The translations under genes were made by a program, and so were the position numbers. A DNA stretch of 64,000 nt from Luteibacter jiangsuensis. GTDB taxonomy: Bacteria > Pseudomonadota > Gammaproteobacteria > Xanthomonadales > Rhodanobacteraceae. The stretch is from contig NZ_JAAQQR010000001.1 of the NCBI RefSeq assembly GCF_011742555.1, positions 774,495-838,494 on the forward strand, written 5' to 3'. The notes beneath the pieces were generated by a model, which was given only the letters and a program-made list of their open reading frames with translations, searched no databases and was not told the origin of the DNA. Shown here piece by piece: positions 46,954-60,257 of the stretch (the stretch's first letter is position 1; every line of letters begins with the position of its first letter).

Positions 46954-48028
46954 GCCAACTCCCCTGGCTTCACCCGGATCGTGTCGCCCTCATCCAGAAG
47001 GGCCTGGCCGAACGCATCATGATCCTCGACGGCGGCATGGGCACCATGCTCCAGAAGCACAAGCTCGACGAATCCGGCTACCGCGGCGAACGCTTCGCGG
47101 GCGGCCACGACAGCGCGCACGACCACGGGCACGACCATCCGGGTGAGTGCGACCTGAAAGGCAACAACGACCTGCTCCTGCTTACCCAGCCGGACATCAT
47201 TCGCGGCGTGCACGAGGCGTACCTGGAAGCCGGCGCGGACTTCATCGAAACGAACACCTTCAACGCCACGCGTGTCAGCCAGGCGGATTATCACCTCGAA
47301 CACCTGGTGCCCGAACTCAACCGCGAAGGCGCGCGCATCGCGCGCGAAGCCTGTGACGCGATGACCGCACGCACACCGGACCGCCCGCGCTTCGTCATCG
47401 GCGTGCTCGGGCCGACCAGCCGCACGGCGTCCATCTCGCCCGACGTGAACGATCCCGGGTTCCGCAACGTGTCCTTCGAGGAACTGAAGACGAACTACAT
47501 CGAGTCCGCGCGCGCGCTGATCGAGGGCGGCGCGGACACGATCATGGTCGAGACCATTTTCGACACATTGAACGCGAAGGCCGCGCTGTTCGCCTTGAGC
47601 GAACTGTTCCATGACTTGGGTGGACGAGTGCCCGTGATGATCTCCGGCACGATCACCGACCGCTCCGGCCGCACGCTCTCCGGCCAGACCGCCGAAGCGT
47701 TCTTCTATTCGGTGGAGCACATTCAGCCGCTTTCCGTGGGATTGAACTGCGCCCTCGGCGCCGAAGACCTTCGCCCCCATGTGCAGATGCTCGCCCGCAT
47801 CGCCGGCAGCGCCGTCAGCACCCACCCGAATGCCGGCCTGCCCAACGCCTTCGGCGAGTACGACGAGACGCCCGAGAGCATGGCGGAAACCATTCGTGGC
47901 TTCGCGGCGGACGGTCTCATCAATATCGTCGGCGGGTGTTGCGGCACCACGCCCGCCCATATCGCGGCCATTGCCGCTGCCGTGACGCCCTACCCGCCCC
48001 GTGCACTCAAGGACATCGCGCAAGCCGC

Positions 48029-48032
<4 letters not shown>
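46950..48032 (+). CDS. metH: Methionine synthase, homocysteine-binding module (split MetH, part 1)
   Basis: This 360-residue protein is the N-terminal zinc and homocysteine domain of cobalamin-dependent methionine synthase, encoded separately. Family motifs are [62 protein letters not shown] and the zinc ligands Cys in VGLNCALG and [12 protein letters not shown] His/Asp-rich insertion, [17 protein letters not shown] (about residues 50-66), precedes CDLKGNND; E. coli MetH has no such stretch there. It overlaps the upstream regulator and the downstream metH part by 4 bp each (ATGA), so all three are coupled. It must work together with part 2. Confidence 0.93.
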
Positions 48033-50728
<2,696 letters not shown>

Positions 50729-50758
50729 CCGGCCTTGTGTGGGACCGGACCGGCTTTA

Positions 50759-50841
50759 TGTGGGAGCCGCTTCAGCGGCGATGGGGGCTCATGGCAAGCT
50801 TGCCCGCTGCCGCGGGATCGCCGGCGTAGCCGGCTCCCACA
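50759..50841. repeat. REP-like palindrome, family 1, copy 4
   Basis: An 83-bp copy (TGTGGGAGCCGCTTCAGCGG ... GCCGGCTCCCACA) lies between convergent metH and the LAB_N gene. Confidence 0.92.
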
Positions 50842-50851
50842 AGGGAACGGG

Positions 50852-51181
50852 TCAGTCTTCGGGACCGCCCGGCTTCACCGTTTCCTGCCGATCCCTGTGC
50901 CGCAGGTGCGCGAACACGTTGTAGAACGACACCAGCATCGGGAAGGCCGTCTGGATGATGCCCACCGAATCGTTCTTGCCCCAGATGAAATAGGCCAGGG
51001 TCAGCACACTGCCGCTGACGGACAGGTACCAGAAGGACATCGGCACGGTGACCTTCCTGTTCTTCTTCGTGGCATAGAACTGCACGAACCAGCGCGCCGT
51101 GAAGAGCAGCGTGCCGAGAAGACCGATGATCTTCCAGGGGGTGAGGGTCAGGAGGTGGAGATCGGCGAGGGCTTCATGCAT
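50852..51181 (-). CDS. LAB_N (lipid A biosynthesis N-terminal) domain membrane protein
   Basis: This 109-residue protein has three membrane segments and the LAB_N pattern: WKIIGLLGTLLFTARWFVQF near the start, the basic turn YATKKNRKVTVPMSFWYLSV, and SVGIIQTAFPMLVSFYNVFA. Such proteins are related to the N-terminal region of lipid A-modifying enzymes and to SemiSWEET-like folds, but no reaction is established. It is convergent with metH. Confidence 0.85.
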   Translation of the reverse strand: MHEALADLHLLTLTPWKIIGLLGTLLFTARWFVQFYATKKNRKVTVPMSFWYLSVSGSVLTLAYFIWGKNDSVGIIQTAFPMLVSFYNVFAHLRHRDRQETVKPGGPED

Positions 51182-51273
51182 GGCGGTGTCCGGGGCGTGC
51201 GAGATCGCCCATTCTAGGGGGCCGCGCTTGATGGCGGCTTAGCGGCGGCTGGGCCACGCATCGGGTAACAAAG

Positions 51274-51300
51274 AAAAACCCGGCACGTGGCCGGGTTTTT
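51274..51300 (-). terminator. Rho-independent terminator downstream of tRNA-Val
   Basis: An 11-bp stem (AAAAACCCGGC/GCCGGGTTTTT) closes a 5-nt loop. Read on the reverse strand it ends in a T run and lies about 10 bp past the tRNA 3' end. The symmetric A/T arms could also serve the other strand. Confidence 0.85.
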
Positions 51301-51310
51301 CAAAAGACGA

Positions 51311-51385
51311 TGGTGGGCGGTACAAGGATCGAACTTGTGACACCTGCCGTGTGAAGGCAGTGCTCTACCGCTGAGCTAACCGCCC
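51311..51385 (-). tRNA. tRNA-Val (anticodon CAC)
   Basis: The reverse strand forms a full cloverleaf. The acceptor is GGGCGGT/ACCGCCC, the D arm GCTC/GAGC, the anticodon stem CTGCC/GGCAG with loop TTCACAC (anticodon CAC, reading GTG), and the T loop TTCGATC. The terminal CCA is encoded at 51311-51313. Confidence 0.97.
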
Positions 51386-51434
51386 ATCGCGAGCCGCGTA
51401 TCTTACAAGCGTTTACGGACCCGGTCAATGGTCG

Positions 51435-52034
51435 TCAGGAGGCCGGCGTGCAATAGCCGGCAGCGGCGTCGGAGCTGGCGCTCTTGGGGAGCTCCACAAG
51501 GCCCGCCCTGCCCGATGCCTGGATGTCGAAGCGCCGCCCGGAGACACGCAAGGTGCTCTCGCCGATATCCTCGCTGCCGCGGCGCGCGCAGAGCAACAGG
51601 CTCACCGTGCCGGCGGTCGAGGCGCCGCGGGGGCTGAAGGTGAGTATCTTGTTGGCGCTCGGCGCGCGCAGGGATACCGCGGGCGTCGCCTGGGACACCT
51701 TGATCAACTCGTCCCCCGCCGTGAACGCCTTGTCGGGTGCTGTCGAGGTATATACGAGGTAGCCGGTGGCGTAGTCCGACGACACCGCGCACTCGGGCTC
51801 GTCGGCGGCCGCGTCGAGCGTCGGACAGATCGATACGAAGACACTGCGGGTGATCGCCGTGGTTCTGGCAAGGCGCAGGGTACCGAGGAATTCGTTGCTC
51901 TGCGAAGCCACCTGGTTGCGGTGCATGAAGTCGATGAACGACGGCGCGGCAAGGCCCGCCAGCACGGCCAGCACCGTCACCGTGACCACCATCTCGATGA
52001 GCGTGAATCCGTTCGCGGTCCGGCGGCCCATCAT
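51435..52034 (-). CDS. fimT: FimT/GspH-family minor pseudopilin
   Basis: This 199-residue type IV pilin-like protein has a short basic leader and the prepilin peptidase site NGFTLIEMVVTVTVLAVLAG, cut after Gly with Glu at +5. A polar first helix (NEFLGTLRLARTTAITR) is typical of FimT/GspH. Four Cys residues may form disulfides. It is last of the minor pilin operon, whereas in many relatives fimT comes first. It overlaps the preceding DUF4124 gene by 4 bp and follows two adjacent in-frame ATGs. Confidence 0.88.
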   Translation of the reverse strand: MMGRRTANGFTLIEMVVTVTVLAVLAGLAAPSFIDFMHRNQVASQSNEFLGTLRLARTTAITRSVFVSICPTLDAAADEPECAVSSDYATGYLVYTSTAPDKAFTAGDELIKVSQATPAVSLRAPSANKILTFSPRGASTAGTVSLLLCARRGSEDIGESTLRVSGRRFDIQASGRAGLVELPKSASSDAAAGYCTPAS

Positions 52035-52453
52035 TTCTTTCCCCCACCGCAGTAAGTATCCACATCGGCCTGCGCGGTCCGGCGAGCGGCCTCGATCTCG
52101 TCCGGCCGCAGGCGGCGGGATGCCGTGGGATCGGTGCTGTCGACAAGCATGGAGCCGCTCGACAACGTGGCGAGGTTCGCCCGTGCCGATTCGCAGTTCC
52201 GCGTGGTTGCCGCCGTCTCGGCCGCATCGAGCTTGGCCTCGCTAGCGGCCTGCGGAACGACAGGTGCGGTTGCCGCCTCCGTACCGCCCTTGACGGTCAT
52301 CCTCGTGGCACCGCGTCCCTGTGGCGGCTGGTCGGTGTAATGCACGGTTCCTGACGCATCGGTCCACTTGTAGACGCTCACGGATTGCCCCCGTGCCGCG
52401 CCCATCGTCGCAAGGAGGAACACGGCAAGACAGGGCACGAGCGACGTCTTCAT
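52031..52453 (-). CDS. DUF4124 periplasmic protein within the pilin operon
   Basis: This 140-residue protein has a cleavable signal ([20 protein letters not shown], then RGQ) and a DUF4124 domain (VYKWTDASGTVHYTDQPPQG). An Ala-rich C-terminal segment with a Cys pair (NCESARANL, DVDTYCGGG) follows. DUF4124 proteins are exported and of unknown role. Two consecutive ATGs overlap the pilE stop (ATGATGA); the second, with GGAG six bases upstream, was taken. The location between pilE and fimT suggests a link to pilus assembly. Confidence 0.82.
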   Translation of the reverse strand: MKTSLVPCLAVFLLATMGAARGQSVSVYKWTDASGTVHYTDQPPQGRGATRMTVKGGTEAATAPVVPQAASEAKLDAAETAATTRNCESARANLATLSSGSMLVDSTDPTASRRLRPDEIEAARRTAQADVDTYCGGGKK

Positions 52454-52881
52454 CATTTGCTCCAGCAGACCGGATCGTTCGTCTTGGTACCGGTCGACCC
52501 CTGGGCACCGAGGTTGTTCAGTGTGAGTGTCTGGCACTCGGGATCGTGCGCGGCCTGGTCGTTCAACGCTTTCGCCTCCACGCGGAACGCCGTGCTGGTG
52601 GCGACGGCCACGCCTATTTCGTATCTGTCACCCGCCATGGTCTTCGATGCGTTGAGATCGTCCAGGCTGTCCGTGTATGCGTTCTTCGTATAGAAGTACC
52701 GCTCCTCGCGCGCGGCCACGTCGATCAACGCCGCCTGCGCATCCACGCGATGCGAACGAATGACGTACTTACGATAGGAAGGAATGGCGACGGCGGCGAG
52801 TATGGCCACTATCAGTACCACGATCACCAACTCGATGAGCGTGAAGCCCCGCGAGTCCCTTTGCTGCGTACGTCCGGTCAT
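52453..52881 (-). CDS. pilE: Minor type IV pilin PilE
   Basis: This 142-residue pilin has the cleavage motif [20 protein letters not shown] and the continuing helix [20 protein letters not shown]. The PilE-type [17 protein letters not shown] and a C-terminal Cys pair ([10 protein letters not shown] ... NDPVCWS), the usual D-loop disulfide, complete the match. The ATG at 52881 shares one base with the pilY1 stop; an upstream in-frame ATG lies within pilY1. In this operon context it is a minor pilin of the priming complex rather than the major pilin. Confidence 0.9.
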   Translation of the reverse strand: MTGRTQQRDSRGFTLIELVIVVLIVAILAAVAIPSYRKYVIRSHRVDAQAALIDVAAREERYFYTKNAYTDSLDDLNASKTMAGDRYEIGVAVATSTAFRVEAKALNDQAAHDPECQTLTLNNLGAQGSTGTKTNDPVCWSK

Positions 52882-55800
52882 CACTTGCTCCCCAATGGCT
52901 CGCGCCAGGACGTTTCGCCGCTGGTCACGGGTTTTAGCGTAGCCACATCCTTGCACACGATGGCACCCGTCGATGTCTGCGTGCAGGCGGTGATCTTCTT
53001 GCTACCGTTCCGGTCTTCGCCGGCGCTGCCCGAATGCAGGCTGGGCGGCGCCGGGAGCCCCTGTCCCAGCCCCTGGGATTCGTTGATGCGGCCGCCGGTA
53101 CCGGTGCCGAAGATAGCAGCGCCGGGATCGGCCGTGCCGGTCTTGTAATTGTTCGCTACCAGATAGGCGTTGCCGAGGCCCGTGCAGATGGACGTGCCGG
53201 GCACGTAGGTGGTGGTCAGCAACAGGCCGCCCAGCAGCGCCTGGGCGCTTACCACCCGCTCCGACGGGTTCTGCCCGTCGATCTGAAGGTTGCGGTACCA
53301 GCCGGCCACCTTCGGGCTGTCGAACACTGCCGACAGGGCATCGAAGGTGCTCGTGTCCTTCGGTACCAGCGAGCTGTCGTCGGGAATCCCGGTAACCGAC
53401 TCGTCGCCGAAGATATTGAAGTTCGTCACATTGACCAGGTTGCCCATCGTCACCGCCGTCTTGGCCTGCGGGTCGTCGCCCGTGAGCAGCGACGTGTCGA
53501 TGATGCCGTAGATGCGCTGCTGCGCAGCCGTGGTCTTGTCGGCCGTGGTGAACACGCGCCCCGTGCCGAAGAAGGCCATCGGCGCGCCGCGGTCGTTTCG
53601 TCCCAGGGTCGGGCGGATCGTCACCGGCTGGCCGTCGGGCGCATCGGAGGCCGTCAGGTCCAGCAGCATTCCGGTACCCGTTGCTGCGCCCCACTTCGTG
53701 GCGTCGGCCTGTCCGTTAATCGCGATCTTCCAGAAGTGTCCACCGAATTCGTTGGTTCCGCGGTCGTAGACACTGCCGAAATAGATCCCTTCCGCTTTCC
53801 CGTCGAGATTGAAATCCGAAGCGATGAGGTCGCCCGCGAAGCTCTTCGTGCCCTTGGCATTGCCGGCACCCAGGTCGATGGTCGTCGGCGAGACCACCGG
53901 CACCGAGGCCGTCAGATCCTTCATGTTGTAGATGTTGACGCGCAGGTTGGCGCTCGACGCCACACGCTTCGCGTCGGTCGGACCCGAACCTATGGCCAGG
54001 TAGAACTGGTTCGGGTCGCCTGTCGGCACATCGCGAATGACCGCCATGGCCGGCTGGGACGTCGTACGCGTTCCCGGGAAGCTCAATTCCGCGAGAACCC
54101 GAGGCGGCTTCTCCGGGTTGGTCACGTCCATCACCACGTAGGCGGATTCGCCAGTGAACGTGTTGGGCGTCTTCGGATCGGTCGAGGTGTTCACGCTGAT
54201 CGTGCCGCCGCCGAGGCGGAACGGCACGACGAGCACCGTACCCCACCCTTCGATGTGGTCCGCGTCGCTGGCGAACGTCTTCACATCGAACGCGAGCGGG
54301 CTACCGTCCACGTAGTACACGTGCTTGTAGTTCGGATCGACCAGCCAGCGCAGATGGGGCAGAAGGTTGCCAGGCACGTAAGCCCAGACCTCGGCGCCGA
54401 GCGGATGCGCCGTGCGGGTCGCGGTGACCGTGCCCGTCGCGTTCGGAGTGTCCTTCGTGCAGATGGCGTTGGTCGGTTGCGTCGTGAACCGCTGGCAGCT
54501 GGTGTTGTAGAAACCGCCATTGAAGGCATGAATCATTCCGTCGTTGGCACCGACGTACACCATCTGACGGCGGTTGCGATACGTGTTGCGGAAGTCTGCG
54601 TACGACGTGTCGTTGTACAGCAGATCGTAGGCTTCTGCCGGTGCGCTGACGACCAGCGGCGTCGAGTTCACGATGTCGCCCAGGCGCGACACCCGTCCGA
54701 CAAGACTGCTGTCGGTACCGTAGTCGACGGTGCGATTGCGCAAACCGGTGATTTCGGTACCGCGAATCCAGTTGACGATGTTCTGGGCCTCCGCGGCATT
54801 GTCGCTGTTGAGGAAGCGATAGTTCGTCGAGTTGAAGGATGTGGTGCCCGTGCTGTCCCAGGCGAACGGCTGGATCTCGCCATCGTCGACAACCCCGTTC
54901 CGGTTCGCGTCGATCCACGTGAAGATGTAGCGGCCCGCGGCATCACTGAATGCGGTGCCGTAAGCGCGCAGCAGATTGGTCTTGAGTTCCGGATCCCACA
55001 GAAGATTGCGCGCGTTCCAGAGCGAGCGGATGTCGGACAGCTCGATGGTCGTGCTCGTGCCGGCCTTGAATGTGTCGGGGTCGGTACTGGTGATGCGCGT
55101 GGCGACGGTCTTCTGACCGCCTGCCTGGTAGCTGTATTCGATGACCGGGTCGGTCACGTAATCGTCTAGCTGCCCGTTGTGGTTCCCATCCTCGCGCAAT
55201 AGCCCGTACTGGTCGGTCCACAAGCCGGACAAGGAACCCGCCCAGGTCGCCCGCTTGCCCGAATTGTCGGTGCGCTCGGCCTCGTACAGCGCCTGGTAGG
55301 TCACACCGGTGCCGTTGGCGCTCGTCGCCACCGTGGCGGCGGCCGTTCCGGACGCGATCTTTGCCAGGATCTTACGGAACAGGGCATCGAGGGACGCTTC
55401 GAGCTTGCCCGGATCCGTGACGAGGAAGTAGTTGTCGGGGATGCCGTCCTTGTCCGTGTCCCATTTGCTGGTGTCCAGAGGATCGATATCGTTAGCGGGC
55501 GTGTCCGTGCCGTCCGCCTTGGACGTATCGAGGCGGAACCCGCCCCACTTCGCAGCATAGAGCAACGGATCCTTCAGCGAACCCGCCGTGCTGTTGCCAA
55601 TGGCGTACACGCCGGTGGTCGCCGGATCGCTGACGGTACAGTTCCGGCAACCACCGCTCGCGTTGATCTTCTTGCTGGTGTCGGTGCTGTTGAGCGTATT
55701 CCCGTTGACATCGACGATGGTCGGCGACGTCGGATCGGTGTAATTGAAATTGTAGATGCCCGAATGGAAGTGCGGGCCATCCTTCGTGGTCCCCGACACG

Positions 55801-58409
55801 ATATACCCGAAGCCCTGACCGTTGTTCGTCGAAGCGGACACCGGTTTGGTCGTAATCTTCACCGTGTCGCTGGTGATGGCGTAGCTGATGATGCCCCACA
55901 TGTCCTGGTCGTAGTCACCGCCACCGAAGCTGTCTTCCCAGTCGGCGTAGAAGCTGCCTGTGGCCGTCGCCACCCCGTTGACGGTGGTGACCTGCTGGTT
56001 GAGCACCTTGAAATCCACCAGCGCGCCGCCGCCGACGCCATTGGCCAGGGTCAAACGGTAGGCCGGAATGATCGTGACGAACTTGCCGCTGCCGCCCGGC
56101 ACCGCGACGCGGATCTGCGGCGTGTTGGTGGCGAGCTGTACGCCGAACGTCGTGACCTTCAAGGAGGTGCGATCTTCCGGCGGCACGATCGGGCTGCCCG
56201 TCTTCGGGTCGTTGCCGAGATCGCGGATGCGATTGATGTGGGCGCCATACGCCGCGCCTGCCATGAGGTAACCACCCTTCAGCGCGGGGCTTTCCGGGCA
56301 GATGCCCTGCACGCCCGACAGATCGTTGATCACCTTGGCCGAGCAGAGGTCGGCACCGGTCGTGGCGCCCGGTGCGTTACCGACGAACCAGCTCTTGCCG
56401 GTGATGCCCTCGCCCGTCGCCACCAGATTGGTCCAGTCGCCGACCGACTTCTTGGTGTTGAGGTCGTCAAATCCCGACACCTGGTCGGTATCGTAGGAAA
56501 GCGAGCTGGCGTTGAAGTTGATGACGTTCAGCGCCGCGCAGAAGTTGGCTTCGGTGATCGGGCTGACCCAGCTGGTGACCGCCGTGAGGCCAAGCGTCGC
56601 GTCTTCCGTAGTGCCTGTCGAGGTCGGCACGAACGAAGGATTGGGCGACTTGCCGCCGGAAAGGTAGCGCAGCGTCTCGATATAGCTCTCCGCCATGGGG
56701 TTACCCCAGGACGAACAGTTGCCTTCGGCCACCAGACCGTTCTTGCCGGCCTGTGACGGATCGGACGTGATGCCTACCTGCTGGTACGTACACCCGTTGC
56801 CATTGCCGTAGTTGTTGCCGGAACCGTACTGATAACCGTAGATGCGCAAGGCATTGATGTTGGAAATGATGCCCTTGCCGCTCGTCGTTGTCTGGAAGAC
56901 GCCGGTCGTCGCATCGATCTCGTTGTCGATGAAGTCGCCGGAGTTCTTGTCGGGGCCGGGTAGGGCCGCACGCACGACGCCACCGGAGGCGTTCTTGTCG
57001 AAACTGGGCGTGACGAGACCGAACTTGATATTGCCCGACTCGCCGTACTTCTGCAGGAGCCCGATCGGCTTGTAGATCGGATTCGTGGCCTGGTCGTTCG
57101 GATACTTCTTGCAGTTCTCGCCGCCGATCAGGCCCGCCACGCAGACCTGCACCCGCACATTGAACTCGGCCCAGTCCGTACCGCTGGTTCCATTGGCCTT
57201 GCGAGGATTCTCGGCCGACGCGCCGAGGCCGGAGAATGCCGCGCGGTTGCCGTTGCTCAGGAACCCGTCGTCGAAGCTACCCTGCGAATTGGACTTATCT
57301 TCAGCCCACTGGCACTGAAGGCTCTCGTTCGACCCCCACAGGGACATGTCACCCGTCTGCATACGCAGTTGCGGCGCCGCGTCGTCGCCTTGCGACAGGT
57401 TGTTCGAACTGCCCTTCGGCGTGGTGTTGCAGAAGCTGATGCCGGTACGGGTAAGGTTCGTCACGTTCCACGAAGCGATACCTACGAGTGTCGCCATGCA
57501 GGTCGCAGTGCTATTACACGCCGTGGTGCCCAGGCGACTACCGCTGAACATGCCGTCCTGCACGCGCAGCTCGATGCGATTCGCCGTTGCCTTCGCGTAG
57601 GTCTTGTCCGTTCCGTCATTGATGAAACGGACGGGAGCGTCGAGTACCAGCGTCCCGTCCTTAGTCGAGGTGGAGATCCTTATCTGATCGCCCACCTGCA
57701 TCTTCAGCGTGCTGTCCATCGCCTTCAGGCGCAGCACGACGTACGTCCTGTTGTTTTCGCCCAGCGTGCTGGTGCTGCTGTAGACGTAATTCGAGCTTGG
57801 ATTCAGCGTCTGGGTCGGGCGTGTGGCCGAGGGGCTGTACGGCGTGAGACTTGCGATGTCGCTGCCGTTGTAGAACTTGGAGAACGAGTGCGCGTCCATC
57901 GGCAGGTGCGCACGTTCTAGCACCGTACTGGTGGTGGTATCGGTGGAACGAAGGCCTCCGTAGAGGATCTTGCGCACCTCATCCATGCGGGTCATGGTCA
58001 CCCAGTTCAGGAAGTTTCCCGACCACTGGCTCGTGCAATAGTGATTCGTCGTGACGGCCTTCGGCACGAACATGTTGTTCGAGTACGCGTAGCACTTCGT
58101 GGAATCGAAATAGCCGGCGTACGTCAAGTTATTGTTGTACGTCGTGTCGAGCGCGCCGTCGCCATTGAGATCGGAGAAGTCGTTGTACGCCTTGTAGAAC
58201 AACTGGTGGTCGCGGGACAGGTTCAGCATGACCAGCGGCGCGGCACCGGCGACACCAAGCGGCGGATCGACGGCATAAGCCGAAGCCTGTTGCAGCGAAC
58301 TCGAAATGGCCGTTGCGCTCGCCATCGGGGCGGTGCCAAAGCTCGCACCCAAAAATGCGACGAGCGTGCCGAGCAGGAGTCCGTGGCGGTTCAAGCGGAA
58401 GATGGTCAT
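52881..58409 (-). CDS. pilY1: PilY1-type pilus tip adhesin and biogenesis factor
   Basis: This 1842-residue exported protein is much longer than P. aeruginosa PilY1 (about 1160). The signal peptide runs from [20 protein letters not shown]. The N-terminal 1000 residues are a long, Ser/Thr/Asn-rich region with adhesin character. The C-terminal part (about 1180-1800) is the PilC/PilY beta-propeller ([60 protein letters not shown]). A calcium loop [10 protein letters not shown] (about 1530) lies where PilY1 binds the Ca2+ needed for extension-retraction control. Four further DxDxDG-like loops are seen: [27 protein letters not shown] and [12 protein letters not shown]. It sits between pilX and pilE, the standard order. 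Confidence 0.93.
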   Translation of the reverse strand: MTIFRLNRHGLLLGTLVAFLGASFGTAPMASATAISSSLQQASAYAVDPPLGVAGAAPLVMLNLSRDHQLFYKAYNDFSDLNGDGALDTTYNNNLTYAGYFDSTKCYAYSNNMFVPKAVTTNHYCTSQWSGNFLNWVTMTRMDEVRKILYGGLRSTDTTTSTVLERAHLPMDAHSFSKFYNGSDIASLTPYSPSATRPTQTLNPSSNYVYSSTSTLGENNRTYVVLRLKAMDSTLKMQVGDQIRISTSTKDGTLVLDAPVRFINDGTDKTYAKATANRIELRVQDGMFSGSRLGTTACNSTATCMATLVGIASWNVTNLTRTGISFCNTTPKGSSNNLSQGDDAAPQLRMQTGDMSLWGSNESLQCQWAEDKSNSQGSFDDGFLSNGNRAAFSGLGASAENPRKANGTSGTDWAEFNVRVQVCVAGLIGGENCKKYPNDQATNPIYKPIGLLQKYGESGNIKFGLVTPSFDKNASGGVVRAALPGPDKNSGDFIDNEIDATTGVFQTTTSGKGIISNINALRIYGYQYGSGNNYGNGNGCTYQQVGITSDPSQAGKNGLVAEGNCSSWGNPMAESYIETLRYLSGGKSPNPSFVPTSTGTTEDATLGLTAVTSWVSPITEANFCAALNVINFNASSLSYDTDQVSGFDDLNTKKSVGDWTNLVATGEGITGKSWFVGNAPGATTGADLCSAKVINDLSGVQGICPESPALKGGYLMAGAAYGAHINRIRDLGNDPKTGSPIVPPEDRTSLKVTTFGVQLATNTPQIRVAVPGGSGKFVTIIPAYRLTLANGVGGGALVDFKVLNQQVTTVNGVATATGSFYADWEDSFGGGDYDQDMWGIISYAITSDTVKITTKPVSASTNNGQGFGYIVSGTTKDGPHFHSGIYNFNYTDPTSPTIVDVNGNTLNSTDTSKKINASGGCRNCTVSDPATTGVYAIGNSTAGSLKDPLLYAAKWGGFRLDTSKADGTDTPANDIDPLDTSKWDTDKDGIPDNYFLVTDPGKLEASLDALFRKILAKIASGTAAATVATSANGTGVTYQALYEAERTDNSGKRATWAGSLSGLWTDQYGLLREDGNHNGQLDDYVTDPVIEYSYQAGGQKTVATRITSTDPDTFKAGTSTTIELSDIRSLWNARNLLWDPELKTNLLRAYGTAFSDAAGRYIFTWIDANRNGVVDDGEIQPFAWDSTGTTSFNSTNYRFLNSDNAAEAQNIVNWIRGTEITGLRNRTVDYGTDSSLVGRVSRLGDIVNSTPLVVSAPAEAYDLLYNDTSYADFRNTYRNRRQMVYVGANDGMIHAFNGGFYNTSCQRFTTQPTNAICTKDTPNATGTVTATRTAHPLGAEVWAYVPGNLLPHLRWLVDPNYKHVYYVDGSPLAFDVKTFASDADHIEGWGTVLVVPFRLGGGTISVNTSTDPKTPNTFTGESAYVVMDVTNPEKPPRVLAELSFPGTRTTSQPAMAVIRDVPTGDPNQFYLAIGSGPTDAKRVASSANLRVNIYNMKDLTASVPVVSPTTIDLGAGNAKGTKSFAGDLIASDFNLDGKAEGIYFGSVYDRGTNEFGGHFWKIAINGQADATKWGAATGTGMLLDLTASDAPDGQPVTIRPTLGRNDRGAPMAFFGTGRVFTTADKTTAAQQRIYGIIDTSLLTGDDPQAKTAVTMGNLVNVTNFNIFGDESVTGIPDDSSLVPKDTSTFDALSAVFDSPKVAGWYRNLQIDGQNPSERVVSAQALLGGLLLTTTYVPGTSICTGLGNAYLVANNYKTGTADPGAAIFGTGTGGRINESQGLGQGLPAPPSLHSGSAGEDRNGSKKITACTQTSTGAIVCKDVATLKPVTSGETSWREPLGSK

Positions 58410-58428
58410 CGGGCTGTCCTGGACGCGG

Positions 58429-59118
58429 TCAGTTGCGGATCGTCTGCTGGTATTGCGTATGCGTCGTCGCCGCGCCATTGCCCGGCGCGGTAGCGACGCT
58501 CTTCACTTCGAAATACATCTCGGCACCGCCGGCGGCGGCACCGACCCCTAGCCCGCGGTAACCCGCGGCCTGGGCGCCGCCCGCACCGTCTTTCATCACG
58601 GTACCGTCCGGGACCACCGCCACCTTGGCATCCACGTCCGCGCTGCACGACTCACTGGACGTGTCGCAGATGGCGATCACCATGTCGGGATGCCAGGTGT
58701 TGGCGTTGTAGAGGGTTTCCTTCGGCAGGTCGCCGCAGGCTGGCTGTAGGGTGCCGTAGAACAGCGAAGCCTTGCCCGAGCAATCGGTCTGCAGGGCGGT
58801 CTTCACCTTGGCGAGCATGCCCGCGGGAATGTCCGACGAATAAGTGAACTCGGAGTCGGGTACGTCGCCGTTGAACGAGGAAGGCCAGCCACGTGCGAAC
58901 ACGTGTTCGTCGAACAGTGCGATCGGCACAGCACGCAAGGCTTCGGATGCTTCGAAGGCCGCTTCGTGCCGCGCGGAGTTCGTGACCATGCGCATTTCCA
59001 CGAGCGTGCCCTTCATCGCCATGACGGCCACGATGGAAAGCACCAGGAGGAAGATGAGCCCGATGAAGAGTGCGATGCCGCGCTGTGCGCGCCGTGCGGA
59101 ATAGATACGCATGTTCAT
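58429..59118 (-). CDS. pilX: Minor pilin assembly protein PilX
   Basis: This 229-residue protein has a PilX-type N-terminus: a basic leader then QRGIALFIGLIFLLVLSIVA, where the +5 Glu of ordinary pilins is absent, as is typical for PilX/GspK-like proteins. It continues with TLVEMRMVTNSARHEAAFEA. Several Cys residues lie in the globular part (TDCSGKASLFY, LQPACGDLP). It primes assembly together with PilV, PilW and PilY1. The ATG overlaps the pilW stop (ATGA). Confidence 0.88.
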   Translation of the reverse strand: MNMRIYSARRAQRGIALFIGLIFLLVLSIVAVMAMKGTLVEMRMVTNSARHEAAFEASEALRAVPIALFDEHVFARGWPSSFNGDVPDSEFTYSSDIPAGMLAKVKTALQTDCSGKASLFYGTLQPACGDLPKETLYNANTWHPDMVIAICDTSSESCSADVDAKVAVVPDGTVMKDGAGGAQAAGYRGLGVGAAAGGAEMYFEVKSVATAPGNGAATTHTQYQQTIRN

Positions 59119-60257
59119 CCCCTCACCCGGTTGCGCAAAAGCACTACCTGCGAGCTCATGGTCCGCGTGTACTGCTGAGGATTGTCGCCGTACGTGCCGG
59201 CCGGCTGGTCCTTGCAGAGGTTCGTGTCTGTGGTTTCCGGATAAGTCACTGCTCCGTCTTTCGCGATGGTGTATGCGCAATGCGGGGAGACGGTAAAGGT
59301 ATCGGCATGGGGTACACGGGTGTCCCGCGTACTTGACCTGGCAATGAAGCTGGCCCGCACCTGTGTCACTGCCGCCCACTGGGTGTCGGACGCCTTGGCG
59401 AAAGGCACCTGATGAAGGTGTTCCTTGTCCGGCCCCGCCAACCACGAGTACTCGAAAGACAGTTCCTCGATGCCGTCCACGACCACTTCGGAGACAGGCT
59501 TCCCATCTTCGTCCAGGCGCAGGCGCACCAGCGAAGGCGACGGTGTGCCGCCATCGTCGGTCGCATCGCACACGCCATTGGCTCCGGGATCGGCGCAGGG
59601 ACGGAGGTAATACATCTCAAGCTGGAACGGGTACACATATCGGCCCGTGGTCGTCGCCAACGTGGGCTTCGGCACCGGGTCGTCGCGGCGAAAGAGCGCC
59701 GCCTGCTGCCCCAACCCTGACACCACGAAGATGCTGGTCTGGTTGGGCACCACATTGGGATCGGTGGAATCGAAGGCAGGAGTGTCGGGACCCTTGTCGG
59801 GATCGTAGCCGGTGGTATCGGCATACCTGACGACCACAACATCCGACCCTTTCACGTAATTGGCGTTGTCGACGCAGTCGGGGATGGGGAACGTGTCGCC
59901 GCCGTCGTAGCCGAAGATACCGTTCTGCTTTCCCGGACCCACGCTCAGTACCCAGGCGGCGTCGCAGCCGTCACCGCCGATGCCGGCGGTGTTGGCGGTG
60001 GGAACGATCGCGTCGGGTTTCACGCCGCCCCAGAAGTCGGCCATGCGCAGCGACCAGGCCAGGCGCGACGCGGCGAACCGCACGTTTTCCTGGTTGAAGT
60101 TGTTGCTCTGCTGCAGGGTGAAGGCCTGGCGGTTCGCCATGAGCACGCTGATGAGTCCGGCGACGACGATCAGGCCGATCACCAGGGACACCATGAGTTC
60201 AACCAGCGAGAAACCGCGGCTGGAGCGACCGGAAAGCGGCATTCGATCGTTCCTCAT
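59115..60257 (-). CDS. pilW: Minor pilin PilW
   Basis: This 380-residue protein has the prepilin site SRGFSLVELMVSLVIGLIVV and the PilW-typical ANRQAFTLQQSNNFNQENVR. A large beta-rich head follows, containing IEELSFEYSWLAGPDKEHL and Cys pairs. It acts in the pilus priming complex. The start at 60257 overlaps the pilV stop by 4 bp; a second ATG five codons on is possible. Confidence 0.9.
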   Translation of the reverse strand: MRNDRMPLSGRSSRGFSLVELMVSLVIGLIVVAGLISVLMANRQAFTLQQSNNFNQENVRFAASRLAWSLRMADFWGGVKPDAIVPTANTAGIGGDGCDAAWVLSVGPGKQNGIFGYDGGDTFPIPDCVDNANYVKGSDVVVVRYADTTGYDPDKGPDTPAFDSTDPNVVPNQTSIFVVSGLGQQAALFRRDDPVPKPTLATTTGRYVYPFQLEMYYLRPCADPGANGVCDATDDGGTPSPSLVRLRLDEDGKPVSEVVVDGIEELSFEYSWLAGPDKEHLHQVPFAKASDTQWAAVTQVRASFIARSSTRDTRVPHADTFTVSPHCAYTIAKDGAVTYPETTDTNLCKDQPAGTYGDNPQQYTRTMSSQVVLLRNRVRG

